The notes below the pieces were generated by a model. It was given only the letters and a program-made list of their open reading frames with translations. It was not told where the DNA came from and ran no database searches. Source: Methanohalophilus profundi (GTDB lineage: Archaea > Halobacteriota > Methanosarcinia > Methanosarcinales > Methanosarcinaceae). Taken from it: a stretch of DNA of 64,000 bases. A program made the translations under genes and the position numbers. The stretch is from positions 378,670 to 442,669 of the forward strand of contig NZ_QBKB01000002.1 of the NCBI RefSeq assembly GCF_004137855.1. The letters run 5' to 3'. Positions 44,192-53,943 of this stretch are shown piece after piece (position 1 is the first letter of the stretch; the number at the start of each line of letters is the position of its first letter).

Positions 44192-44560
44192 TATATCTTC
44201 CCTTATTTTAAAAATAGTTAGAGAACGAGCAGCCGATCAAGCCACCCATAACCTTTTCCACGAAGCATAATTTCCAGAACATACACATTCAGTAGTTAGC
44301 TAATTATCTTGAGTTTATTGTGCAGTTTCACTTCCTCTATAATTCGATGATGGTTGCTTGTTGTGATGTCTCTCTGTCCGTTTTGTACATTTTCACTCAG
44401 AGATACTTGTGTGACAATCATATCTGGTTCGACATTAGGTGCGAGTGGGAGAGATTTATCTGGGTTTCAGATGCAACATAGAAAGAGTGATCTAGAGGTA
44501 CATGTGCGGATCGAATCCATGATAAGTTAACATTGAGTACATCAAGAGCAGACTCTGGTT
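44192..44560 (-). other. Degraded sequence with short coding-like pieces
   Basis: No intact gene. On the minus strand one open piece (about 44427-44559) reads ALDVLNVNLSWIRSAHVPLD and continues HSFYVASETQINLS before a stop; another frame carries DMIVTQVSLSENVQNGQRDI further downstream. A third short piece near 44230-44270 ends in MLRGKGYGWLDRLL. These look like worn remains of one or two genes, but I recognise no family. Confidence 0.3.
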
Positions 44561-45711
44561 TTAATTAAGCACCTGCTGGTATACCTCTCCAGTATTCTTT
44601 GCTATATCTATCCAGTCAAAGTATGTTATCGCCCTCTCACGGCCCATTTTCCCATCAGGCACCTCTTTTCTGGATCATGATATAATCTATCAATCGCTTC
44701 TGCGATACTTGCACAGCTTTCCGGCTCCACCAGAACCCCGGTCCGGTTGTGGTCAATGATGTCTGGTATCCCTCCGACTCGTGTCCCAATGCACGCGGTT
44801 TCACATGCCATGGCTTCCATGAGCACAATACCGAAAGGCTCGTAGATGCTTGGCAGCACGAACACATCGGAGAGAGAGTATAATTTAATGAGTTCATGCT
44901 TCCCCACATGCGGAAGGCAGAGGATATGCTTGTCATGATATATATCCGGCTGGCCGACCAGGACCAGCATTATCTCTGGAATATCTTTCTGGAGCCTTCG
45001 CACGGCATCAACCAGATACTTCACACCCTTTTGAGGGTCATTCCTTCCAACAAACAGCACAACGAATCGGTCATCAAGTTTGTATTTTCTTTTGAGATCA
45101 TCCGCATTCTGGTGTTTGAATGTCTCAGTATCCACACCGTTTGGAATGATTGTTATCATATCGGGTTCAATTTCAAATGTTTGCTCCAGTTCTTCTTGTA
45201 TGGACTTTGATACTGCAATGAACCTGTCCACCATACCCACCACATTTTTCTCCATCATAACACTCAGCCCGTCTGGCTTCGTTCTGTTGATATCTATACT
45301 GTGAACTGTCATCACCAGTGGCAGCTGGGTGCTCTCCTTTGATAATGTAGTAGCTAACTGGATCAACCCACCATGCGAGTGTAACAGATCCAGACTGCCA
45401 CCTGAAAACTGTTTCTTCACCATCGCAGCCACATTGATGTTGGTCAGTATCTTTTTATATGCTGCACTGAAATTATTAGATGCCTGATAATGAAGTTCTG
45501 TTGGTCCGTGTACCCATAAATTTCTGATCAACTGTTCGTTCGATTCCTGTACATTGGATGTAAACACATGTACCTGATCATTTCCGATTGCAAGACTTCT
45601 GGTTAACTCACCTACATGGATACCCACTCCACCAAAAAAATTTGGTGGATACTCATAAGAAAGAATTCCTATGTTCGCACCAGAATCAGGCTTTTTTAGA
45701 CTAAACCCCAC
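44561..45711 (-). pseudogene. GT4-type glycosyltransferase, frameshifted near the C-terminus
   Basis: A family 4 (GT-B) glycosyltransferase. GILSYEYPPNFFGGVGIHVGELTR is the glycogen-synthase-like N-terminus (seen as GGVGIHV), DLLHSHGGLIQLA follows, VLFVGRNDPQKGVKYLVDA opens the second domain, and the donor-binding EX7E motif is EPFGIVLMEAMA. The main frame stops at 44626 after MGKWAVRGR; one more A in the run at 44647-44650 gives MGKMGRERAITYFDW and a normal end at 44561 (NTGEVYQQVLN). It is divergent from a GH15 glucoamylase, so storage or signalling glucan metabolism is likely. Repaired length is about 383 residues. Confidence 0.75.
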
Positions 45712-45881
45712 ACTTATACCCCATTCTGTTATAGTATCATAGCCAATTTGATATCTTGACCCTTTAAATTAGAACCCCGATAATTTAATGGCGTCATTTC
45801 TCGTTTCCCATCAAGCAGGAAACTACTTTAGCTCATGATGTACATTTATACGTGAGAATATGTATTAAAGGTGATGCTAAA

Positions 45882-47818
45882 ATGCCTAAACCACTCGTTG
45901 TTGGAAACGGATCACTGCTGGTGAACCTGGATATAAATGCAAGCATCCGGGACATGTACTTTCCCCATATAGGATATGAGAACCATGTGAATGGTCGACA
46001 TTGTAGAGTAGGGGTAGAAGTGGATGGGAAAAATCTTGGTATGGTCTCTCTGATCGGGGATGATTGGAGCCACAAACTTGGTTACCAGAAAGATCGGTTG
46101 GTACTGATAGCTACTATCGCAATGATCGTCTTGGAGTTGAGTTGAGGTTCAACGAATGTGTACACCCTCATGAGAATGTATTCATTCGAAAGATAGCAAT
46201 AACCAATACCGACACAAGGGATGTGGATCTGAAGCTGCTTTTCAGCCATGATATTGCCCTTTACGAGAACCCGAATGGTGATACGGCTATCTTTGATCCT
46301 GCATTGCAATCCATAATACATTATCAGGACTCGCGCTACTTCCTTATTAGTGGTTCACCATACTTTGACCAGTATGAAGTACGTCCAAAAGGGACAGATG
46401 AATCTGGTGCTATCAAGTCTGGAGATCTTAACATGAACTCCATTCAGGTTGGGGCAGTGAAGAGTTTCATCCGTTTCTCCCGGCATCTGGCCGGGGGGGA
46501 AACAAAAATAATATATTACTGGATTGCAGCAGGGAAAACTTTCTTTGAAGTCAAGCGGCTCAACGAACTTGTCCTTAATACAACACCTGAAAAGATGATA
46601 AGTGAAGCAGGGCAGTACTATTATTCATGGGTGAACAAAGAAAAGTACGATTTGTTTGATCTTCCACCAAAAGTGGTAGACTTATTCAAACACAGTCTGC
46701 TTATTATAAAGTCGCAAATTGATTACGATGGCGCGATCATAGCTGCCAATGACAGTGATATTCTTGAAAGGTTCAACATGGATTCATACAGTTACATGTG
46801 GCCGCGAGACAGTGCATTTGTCGCCATGGCGCTGGACATAACGCGCTACTCCGGGACTGTGCAAAAATTCTTTAAATACTGCCGGGGACTGCTCCATGAT
46901 CACGGATATTTCCTGCAAAAATACAATCCTACAGGTACTCTTGCAAGTGGTTGGATGCCTTGGATAACACCTGATGGGCATATCCAACTTCCGATACAGG
47001 AAGATAGCACAGCACTTATTATCGTGGCTTTGTGGAATCATTATAAAATGACAAGATCTATCGAGAATATCGATTCGGTCTATCACTCAATGATAATACC
47101 AGCTGCCGAGTTCATGACCAAGTACAGGGATTCTTCTACTGGACTCCCAAAACCCAGTTATAATCTGTGGGAGGAGAAAAGAGCGGTCCACAGCTATACA
47201 TGTTCGACAGTTTATGCGGGACTCATATGTGCTGCCAAGTTTGCAGCAATGTATGGAGACAATAACCTCGCAGAGAGCTACAACACGGCTGCCATGGAAA
47301 TAAAACGGGGGATCGAGAGTCACCTGTATGATAAGGAACTGGGAAGGTTCCTGCGAAGCATCAACCCTAGGGATGTGACCGTAGATGCCAGTCTCTACGC
47401 CGTATCCCAGTTCGGGGTGCTCCCCCCCGACGATGCCAGGGTGGTTAGCACTATGAAAAGTATAGAAAGCATACTCTCGGTGAAGACTGAGGTAGGAGGC
47501 ATCGCTCGCTTCTATAAGGATAAATATCAAGAAGTTGCGCAATACGATCCGGAGATAATACCAGGTAATCCTTGGTTCATATGTACCTTATGGGTAGCAC
47601 AATGGTATATACAGATGGCAAAGAGCATCAACGACCTGCAAAACACAAGGGAGATAATACTGTGGGTCACAGATAGAGCCACAGACACCGGTATGCTGGC
47701 AGAGCAGCTGAATCCGTTTGATGGGAGTCCTTTAAGTGTGAGTCCTCTAACCTGGGCACATGCCACATTTGTACTAACTGTCATGGCCTTTGTCGAGAAA
47801 GCAAGATCACTGGAGTAA
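45882..47818 (+). pseudogene. GH15 family glucoamylase-like glucosidase, frameshifted
   Basis: A glycoside hydrolase family 15 enzyme releasing glucose from alpha-glucans. An N-terminal beta-sandwich domain (LVVGNGSLLVNLD, IRDMYFPHIGYENH) is followed by the (alpha/alpha)6 barrel with SYMWPRDSAFVAMALD and NLWEEKRAVHSYTCSTVYAGL, whose Glu pair carries the general acid. The frame changes near 46101 (TTGGTACTGAT); one extra A gives LVTDSYYRNDRLG and a complete protein of about 645 residues. ATG 45882 follows AAAGGTGATG. It is divergent from a glycosyltransferase, consistent with a glycogen synthesis/degradation pair. Confidence 0.8.
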
Positions 47819-47890
47819 CGATAGAGTTAAGCATCGATTTCCGATTAAAATAACTAACTATTATTACTTTTGACTGTCAAAGTTGGGTTC

Positions 47891-49731
47891 AATTGAGACC
47901 GTCGGATAATAGATAAAAAAGATTCCCTTTTCTTTATTAAAGAGCAAATTTAAGGCTTAAATTCATTTTTTTGAAAAATTATCATCTATTTGTTTGACAT
48001 ATTTTCAATCCAGTTTCTTTCAATCCTTTTTTAAGCCTCAACTCTTTCATCTCTTCTACCTTTAATATATTTCCCCACTCATTTTAATAAATCTCTTTAG
48101 ATTAACTGCAATTCCTGTTAACATTGCTTGAATATTCATCTTCTCTTTCCCCCAGAACTTTGCTCTTTTCAGCCCATGAAATCTCTTCATCTCTCCCTGT
48201 TTTGGTTCGATATGTGCCCTCATTTTCATATCCCGTTTAAAATCTCGAGATTTACTGTATCTTTTAGCCTCTTCTAAAATGGGATAATGTCTACTTACTG
48301 TTATAGTCCTGTGATCCATTTTTGTACATTTTGTTTTCAAACTACACTCACAGCAATCGCTTTTTTTGAAATGATATAGATGTGTACCTTTTTTCTTATC
48401 ATGATATGATATCATTGTCCTTTTGCCTGCAGGACACGTAACCCCTGATTTATCGATGGTAAACTTCTCCTGTGTGTAATAATCACCAGCTTTATTTGAC
48501 TCTTTACTTACTGGTGCGATCAGCACAGCACCCTTTTTTAACATTCCAAATCGATTCGAAGCACTTCCATAAGCCCCATCTGCTACTACCTTATGGATCG
48601 TCTGATCATTCATCAATCCCTTATCAGTAAGTGGCAATAACAAGTCTCCATCATAACTGTTACCGCTAGTTGCATTGATATTAGTTATGAATCCATCTTC
48701 TGACATTGTAGAGTTCACCTTGTATCCAACAAACTTCTTCTTATCCGATTTTGCTCCATGCCTGGCATCAGGGTCAACTGGACTTACTATCCTATTTTAA
48801 ACCTGTCCTTTTCTTCTTGAAATTCCTTCATCATCTTCCTGAATATTCTCGCATAGAATGCGTTTTAACACCTCTACTTTTTCTTGCACATTTTCATCAT
48901 AATTTTCAGTTTTCTGAATTACTAACTTTGCTTCGTTCACGATTTCTATAAGCCTTCCTTCTTTCTCTTTTTGATCCATATCCCCAACCCTTTCTTTCCT
49001 CATAGATTGTTTTTTCCACCAAGATCCTTATAAAGTCGACGATCTACCTTTTTCAGTGATTTTAAGACTTCAGTAATTCCCTGTCTTAATATCCCAATTG
49101 TACTTGGAATAGCAATATTTGCAATCACATGTGTTGCATCAATATATTGTGTATCCCCTTTTGAAAAACCCGCATTCTGTATCTGATTTAAAATGTGGTA
49201 GAATACCTCATTCCATTTATCATTTCCAAGTTTATCCCTGAAATAACCCAGGGCACTGTGGTCATATGCGTTGTCCTCCAGATTCAGCCCAATAAACCAT
49301 TTTACCATTATGTTAACCTGTGATTCGTATTCCATTTGCCTGTCAGAATAATCATAAAGGTATTGAACTACTGCAGACCGTAGCATCATTTCAGGTGTGT
49401 TGGTTACAGGACCGCCTTTGTTTGAACAATAGAGTTTTTCGCATGTTTCATTGATGAACGAGAAATCAACATTTTCATTGATCTTATAAAGCAAATGGTT
49501 TTTGAGTATCAATTTGTCGTAGACATCAGGACCATACATGAATGTTGTTTGCTTGGGTTTTTGAACAGAATACATTTTAATCACGATAGAGTTAATTATT
49601 TTAGGTAAAAATGGTTATATGATATAAATGTATCTATTGGTTGTGATTATGCGATAGAAAATGAGTATATACAATAGGAACTGTATGATATATGTATGTA
49701 AGTAGTAGACTTTTCCGACGGTCTCTCAATT
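47891..49731 (-). mobile_element. IS1182-type insertion sequence, degraded
   Basis: About 1.84 kb bounded by near-matching inverted ends: AATTGAGACCGTCGGA (47891-47906) and TCCGACGGTCTCTCAATT (49714-49731), which differ by a two-base GA insertion. It contains one broken transposase gene. No target duplication could be confirmed. It lies about 70 bp after the glucoamylase gene. Confidence 0.65.
48062..49584 (-). pseudogene. IS1182-family transposase, frameshift and stop
   Basis: The N-terminal part (49000-49584) has the IS1182 segments VDFSFINETCEKLYC, NTPEMMLRSAVVQYLYDYSD, GLNLEDNAYDHSALGYFRD and TQYIDATHV with the first catalytic Asp. At AACAATCTATGAGG (about 49000) the frame shifts by one base. 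The middle (48797-49003) then meets a TAA at 48797 in GQV-stop-NRIVSPVDPDARHG, where AAA is expected. The C-terminal part (KVVADGAYGSASN with the second Asp, ECSLKTKCTK cysteines, EPKQGEMKRFHGLKRAKF with Glu) is intact. The gene is inactive as given. Confidence 0.8.
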
Positions 49732-49923
49732 CGTGCCCTTCCACTCAATTGAAAACCAATTCATCTTACTTTTTGGAAAGAACAAAAATAATATTATTCC
49801 AGTGACAATTACTTCCAAAAACATAGAAGTTATATACATATAAAATATTCAAAAGTTATTTATCTTAGGAAGTCGTAGGGAATATTGCAGATAAAGATAG
49901 CCTGCTCTATATTATGGGGGTAT

Positions 49924-50109
49924 ATGAGCGGGCTGGGGAGTGGGGTACTAAAAAAGATTTTGTGCCCGCTCATTAATGAGCCTAACAAGAGTATAGCAAT
50001 ATATATAGATTGTGATTTTATATTCATCGATTATAAGGCTGATATATTAAAGAGTTGGGACCCATTCATAGACTACGCACACGGCACGATAAGTAAAGTC
50101 ATGCTGTAG
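49924..50109 (+). CDS. Possible small protein, MSGLGSG family copy 2 (61 residues)
   Basis: Begins MSGLGSGVLKKILCPLINEP, then an acidic, beta-like tail (IAIYIDCDFIFIDYKAD) and ends in SKVML. A GGGGGT tract precedes the ATG. The start recurs at 19399 in an 18-codon frame, with PLIN conserved through synonymous codons. No family recognised. The first bases also form an inverted repeat, ATGAGCGGG with CCCGCTCAT (49924-49932 with about 49967-49975), so an RNA element is an alternative. Confidence 0.4.
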   Translation: MSGLGSGVLKKILCPLINEPNKSIAIYIDCDFIFIDYKADILKSWDPFIDYAHGTISKVML

Positions 50110-50173
50110 TTGTAATTTCATGAAATCAGGCTGATAAAATATTATAGGAGTTGATGACTTAACACGAAAATAT

Positions 50174-50662
50174 TTGGGAATAATGGCTGATTCCCACGAC
50201 AATTTAGATATGATACGCAAAGCGGTGAACTTCTTCAATCAAAAACAAGTCTCTGCTGTGCTCCATGCCGGGGATCTCGTATCACCCTTCAACGTAAAAG
50301 GATTCACGGAACTGAAGGTTCCTCTTCACCTTGTATTTGGAAATAACGAGGGAGACAGGATTACTCTAAAGGAATGGTTTGCAAAACAGGGAGCAAACGT
50401 ATGTGGTGATTTTGGCACACTGGATATAGAGGGTTTGCATATTGCCCTGCTACACGGGATAAACGAAGAAGAAATTGAGGCTCTTGCTGCATCCGGTCAT
50501 TTTGATCTCATTGTCAGGGGACATACCCACCAGGCAGGCAGCCACATGATCGGCAACACACGAGTGATAAATCCCGGGGAAACTGCCGGAGTACTTACGG
50601 GAAAAGCTACTGTTGCACTGGTGGACACCAAAACAAAGGAAACCGAAATAATTGAACTATAA
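50174..50662 (+). CDS. YfcE/MJ0936-type metallophosphodiesterase
   Basis: A compact calcineurin-like phosphodiesterase of about 162 residues. The dimetal motifs are all present: MADSHDN, HAGDLVS, FGNNEGD, LLHG and RGHTHQAG, as in the archaeal MJ0936 / bacterial YfcE group active on phosphodiesters. The start is unclear. TTG 50174 is the first usual start, yet a ribosome site (AGGAG near 50147) fits the upstream codon TTA at about 50159 reading LTRKYLGIMADSH. It ends before a clear terminator. Confidence 0.82.
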   Translation: MGIMADSHDNLDMIRKAVNFFNQKQVSAVLHAGDLVSPFNVKGFTELKVPLHLVFGNNEGDRITLKEWFAKQGANVCGDFGTLDIEGLHIALLHGINEEEIEALAASGHFDLIVRGHTHQAGSHMIGNTRVINPGETAGVLTGKATVALVDTKTKETEIIEL

Positions 50663-50720
50663 AAGAAGGGAGGAGGCGTGGTCTGACAACAACGCCCTTT
50701 AAGGTCTGCAAAACAGACAT

Positions 50721-50755
50721 AGTATTACAAAAATTGTCTGTTGTAATACTTAATT
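50721..50755 (+). terminator. Terminator hairpin after the phosphodiesterase
   Basis: AGTATTACAA (50721-50730) and TTGTAATACT (50741-50750) form a perfect 10-bp stem, followed by TTAATTTTACTTTT. A smaller stem GTCTG/CAGAC (50704-50718) lies just before it. Confidence 0.7.
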
Positions 50756-50882
50756 TTACTTTTCTGCTACTTTTCGATAAATACCTTTTGGTCCGTTAGT
50801 TAGATCCCTGTTTATCCTGCTCTTTTCGAAAAGTTCAAGTATGTTACTTGCTAACACCCCCCAGTATAAAAGAGGTGTAAAA

Positions 50883-51005
50883 ATGTTAGGCATAGAGGAC
50901 CCCTACATATGGAGTGCATATGTTCTGTGCATAATAAGTGCCATTGCCTGCATGGCATATGGAATTGCAAAATGGAATGAAGAGGAGGAAGAGGATTGCC
51001 TGTAA
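50883..51005 (+). CDS. Symporter small accessory protein
   Basis: A 40-residue single-helix membrane protein: MLGIEDPYIWSAYVLCIISA, then a short basic-acidic tail (AKWNEEEEEDCL). The start MLGIEDPYIW and its position directly before a sodium:solute symporter match the small accessory proteins found beside methanogen SSS symporters. It overlaps the symporter start by 10 bp, so the two are translationally coupled, and GAGGAGGAAGAGG inside its end provides the symporter's ribosome site. It probably stabilises or tunes the transporter; this is inferred from context. Confidence 0.75.
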   Translation: MLGIEDPYIWSAYVLCIISAIACMAYGIAKWNEEEEEDCL

Positions 51006-52594
51006 ACCCGGTAGTTCTCGGTGTAATCGTTCTGGTCTATCTGATGATAGTCTTCTATTGCGGATGGATTGCCTATAAACGCACAAAAGAAGTTGACGAT
51101 TACATGCTTGCAGGAAGGAGTGTGCACCCCTATATCCTGGCCCTGTCCTACGGAGCGGCATTTATCAGTACATCCGCAATCGTTGGTTTCGGGGGAGTCT
51201 CCGCAACATTGGGCATGGGAACACTCTGGCTTGTCTTCATGAATATCGTGGTGGGAATCTTTGTAGCCTTTATCCTCTTCGGATCACGCACACGGCGTAT
51301 AGGTGTGAATCTGGGAGCTGTCACATTCCCCGAACTGCTGGGTAAACGTTTCAATTCGAAATTCATACAGGGTTTTTCAGGTGCTTTGATCGGTGTATTC
51401 ATGCCCCTCTATGCAGGTATAGTACTTATCGGAGGAGCCCGGTTCATGGAAACATCCCTGGGAATAAATTATGACGTGGCCGTATTTATCCTCACGATTA
51501 TTGTTGCAGCCTATGTGATTACAGGAGGCTTGCTGGCGGTTATGTACACAGACGCCATGCAGGGAACCCTGATGCTTGGAGGCATGACTGTACTGCTCAT
51601 ATTAACTTATGCTAATCTCGGTGGAATCACGGAAGCCCACCAGGCTCTCACAGACATGTCGTCAATGGTACCTGCAGGTTTAGCGGCAGGCGGACATACT
51701 GGATGGACATCAATGCCTGCGTTTGGCACACCTATATGGTGGACAATGGTATCTACAATTATACTCGGCGTGGGAATCGGCGTACTGGCACAGCCCCAGC
51801 TTGCCGTGCGTTTCATGACAGTAGATAGCAAGAAATCCCTCAACAGGGCAGTATTTGCAGGTGGGCCTTTTATCCTCATGATGGCAGGAGTTGCCTATAT
51901 AGTAGGTGCCCTTTCCAATGTGTATTTCCTCGACTCGCAAGGCCAGATTGCATTGGATGTGGCAGGAGGGAATATGGACCGCATCATCCCGGAGTACATA
52001 AACAGTGCCACACCAGACCTTTTCGTTGCAATATTCATGGTAACCCTGCTGGCAGCTGCTATGTCAACTCTCAGTTCCCAATATCACACAATGGGAACTG
52101 CTATTGGTCATGATTTTTATAAAGAATTCCTCAAGGGTGGTAAATCCGGAAAAACCATATCAGTAACCAGACTGGGAATCGCTGTTACAATCATACTGAG
52201 TGTTATCCTTGCCTACATGCTGCCAATCAGCATTATTGCCCGTGGTACAGCTATTTTCTTCGGCCTATGCGCGGCTGCCTTCCTGCCCGCCTATGCAGGA
52301 GCACTGTTCTGGCCGCGTATGACCAGGGAAGGAGCGATTGCAAGTCTTCTTGCAGGAACATTCAGCAGCCTTTTCTGGCTGGCTTTTGTCCATGCAAAAG
52401 AAGCTGCTCCCCTGGGAATATCACAGGCCATTTTTGGAACGGAAACCCTGCTCACCGGCACGTGGACAGTTGTGGATCCAATCCTTGTTGCCACACCGAT
52501 TGCAGCCATTACCGCAGTAGTAGTAAGCCTTGCTACCAAGCCAATGCCAGAAGAACACCTCAACAGATGTTATAGGGGATGCACAAAAAGATAA
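50996..52594 (+). CDS. Sodium:solute symporter (SSS family)
   Basis: A 532-residue membrane protein with about 13 helices and the SSS core: AYKRTKEVDDYMLAGRSVHP at residues 27-46, ALSYGAAFISTSAIVGFGG in helix 1 to 2, YTDAMQGTLMLGG, and LLAAAMSTLSSQYHTMGTAIGHDFYKEF in helix 8, where Ser/Thr residues bind Na+. It imports an organic solute (proline, pantothenate or similar) using the sodium gradient; the substrate is not identifiable. TTG 50996 is the start, coupled to the small accessory protein. The C-terminus is short and cytoplasmic. Confidence 0.9.
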   Translation: MPVNPVVLGVIVLVYLMIVFYCGWIAYKRTKEVDDYMLAGRSVHPYILALSYGAAFISTSAIVGFGGVSATLGMGTLWLVFMNIVVGIFVAFILFGSRTRRIGVNLGAVTFPELLGKRFNSKFIQGFSGALIGVFMPLYAGIVLIGGARFMETSLGINYDVAVFILTIIVAAYVITGGLLAVMYTDAMQGTLMLGGMTVLLILTYANLGGITEAHQALTDMSSMVPAGLAAGGHTGWTSMPAFGTPIWWTMVSTIILGVGIGVLAQPQLAVRFMTVDSKKSLNRAVFAGGPFILMMAGVAYIVGALSNVYFLDSQGQIALDVAGGNMDRIIPEYINSATPDLFVAIFMVTLLAAAMSTLSSQYHTMGTAIGHDFYKEFLKGGKSGKTISVTRLGIAVTIILSVILAYMLPISIIARGTAIFFGLCAAAFLPAYAGALFWPRMTREGAIASLLAGTFSSLFWLAFVHAKEAAPLGISQAIFGTETLLTGTWTVVDPILVATPIAAITAVVVSLATKPMPEEHLNRCYRGCTKR

Positions 52595-52654
52595 GGCCAG
52601 AAGGCGTAATCTTAAAATCCCTTCCCTTTTCTATTTTTATACAGGTGATTTAAC

Positions 52655-53434
52655 CTGCCAACCCTAACAATAATAGCCTGCCGGATGTTTGAAGATGAGA
52701 TAGCATATCTGATTGAAAAGGACAATTCGATAGACAATGTGATCATAATTGAAAATGATGAATCTTATGGTATCAGGGATAAACTCAGTAAAGCAGGAGT
52801 GGACGTTGAAACAAAAACCATGGTGAATTTGCTGAATAACCCATTGCCTGATAAACAATTCAATATAGTTATCCAGATACTTGAATTTGCCCTGCATGCA
52901 ATCCCAAAAAAACTCAAGGACGAGGTATACACAAATACCAAGAGATTGTCCCCCATATCCGATGGTATATTGCTTTTTTACGGGTTGTGTGGCAATGTAC
53001 TCTCAGACATAGAGGAAGATTTTGCCGACCATCCATGTCCGGTGGGAATACTAAGAGAAAATAACGGGGAAACAATCGATGACTGTATTGGTGCCGTACT
53101 TGGAGGCAGACAGGAATATCTCGACACTCTCAAGAGTTTCAAAGGGGAAGGGGCTTTTTTCCTGACACCCATGTGGGCAGCCAACTGGAGAGATATGCTT
53201 GTCTGTTCAGGTTTTGGCAAAGATAAAAACGACATTGAAACATCGAGATATGTCTTTAATGAAGTTGGTTACAAACACGTTGCAAAGGTTGACACAGGAA
53301 TTGATTACGAAGAGGATTTCCATGAACAAGTGGATGAATTTGCTAATCTCTTCGATTTTGATATACTGCATGTGCCGGCAAACCTGAATACTTTAAAGCA
53401 GTGCTACAGTAATTTCAAAAAGGAATTATATTGA
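52655..53434 (+). CDS. DUF1638 family protein
   Basis: A protein of about 259 residues of the DUF1638 group, often found in methanogens and near corrinoid methyltransferase genes. Features: IIACRMFEDEIAYLIEKD at the N-terminus, DGILLFYGLCGNVL, HPCPVGILRENNGETIDDCI, FLTPMWAANWRDM and a long C-terminus. Function is not established. ATG 52685 cuts off the conserved TIIACR strand. The frame back to 52655 has a CTG following AGGTGATT with good spacing, so I take CTG as the probable start; a lost base is the alternative. No clear operon partner. Confidence 0.75.
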   Translation: MPTLTIIACRMFEDEIAYLIEKDNSIDNVIIIENDESYGIRDKLSKAGVDVETKTMVNLLNNPLPDKQFNIVIQILEFALHAIPKKLKDEVYTNTKRLSPISDGILLFYGLCGNVLSDIEEDFADHPCPVGILRENNGETIDDCIGAVLGGRQEYLDTLKSFKGEGAFFLTPMWAANWRDMLVCSGFGKDKNDIETSRYVFNEVGYKHVAKVDTGIDYEEDFHEQVDEFANLFDFDILHVPANLNTLKQCYSNFKKELY

Positions 53435-53514
53435 CCCAACAGTATCCGGACCTTTTCCATAAAGTTATTAAAGGTAATTCCTATTCATTAGCGGACAATT
53501 AATCAGGTGATGAA

Positions 53515-53943
53515 TTGACACGCATACTTGCAACAGGAACCTTTGACATACTGCACCCAGGGCATCTCTACTATCTGGAACAGGCCCGAAAGTATGGCAG
53601 TGAATTATATGTCCTTGTTGCACGGGACTCAACAATCGAACATAAGCCAAAACCCATAGTTCCTGAAAAGCAACGGCTTGAAATGGTTAAAGCTTTAAAG
53701 GTTGTGGACCATGCCCTTCTGGGAAGCGAAGAAGATATGTTCAAACCCCTCGAAGAGGTACAACCGGATATTATCGTACTGGGACACGACCAGGTATTCG
53801 ATGAAAAAGAACTTGAAGATAAACTCCAAAAAAGAGGATTCAATACAAAGGTAGTGCGCCTCGGAAAACCCCGTCAATGCACCCTTTGCAGCAGTGGTAG
53901 AATTATAAAAAGAATTCTGGAAAGGAAAAGAACAGAATTATAA
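53515..53943 (+). CDS. ribL: FAD synthetase, archaeal RibL
   Basis: A 142-residue nucleotidyltransferase of the cytidylyltransferase superfamily, transferring AMP (or CMP) from a nucleotide triphosphate to FMN to make FAD. Motifs: the N-terminal TFDILHPGHLYYLEQA with the HxGH-type site (HPGH at residues 15-18), RDSTIEHKPKP, and the C-terminal Cys pair (RQCTLCSSGRIIKRIL), seen in archaeal RibL. Start TTG 53515 gives the family-like TRILATGTFD; AGGTGATGAA lies upstream. It belongs with ribH and ribC a little further on the other strand. The last 6 bp overlap the convergent aminotransferase. Confidence 0.9.
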   Translation: MTRILATGTFDILHPGHLYYLEQARKYGSELYVLVARDSTIEHKPKPIVPEKQRLEMVKALKVVDHALLGSEEDMFKPLEEVQPDIIVLGHDQVFDEKELEDKLQKRGFNTKVVRLGKPRQCTLCSSGRIIKRILERKRTEL

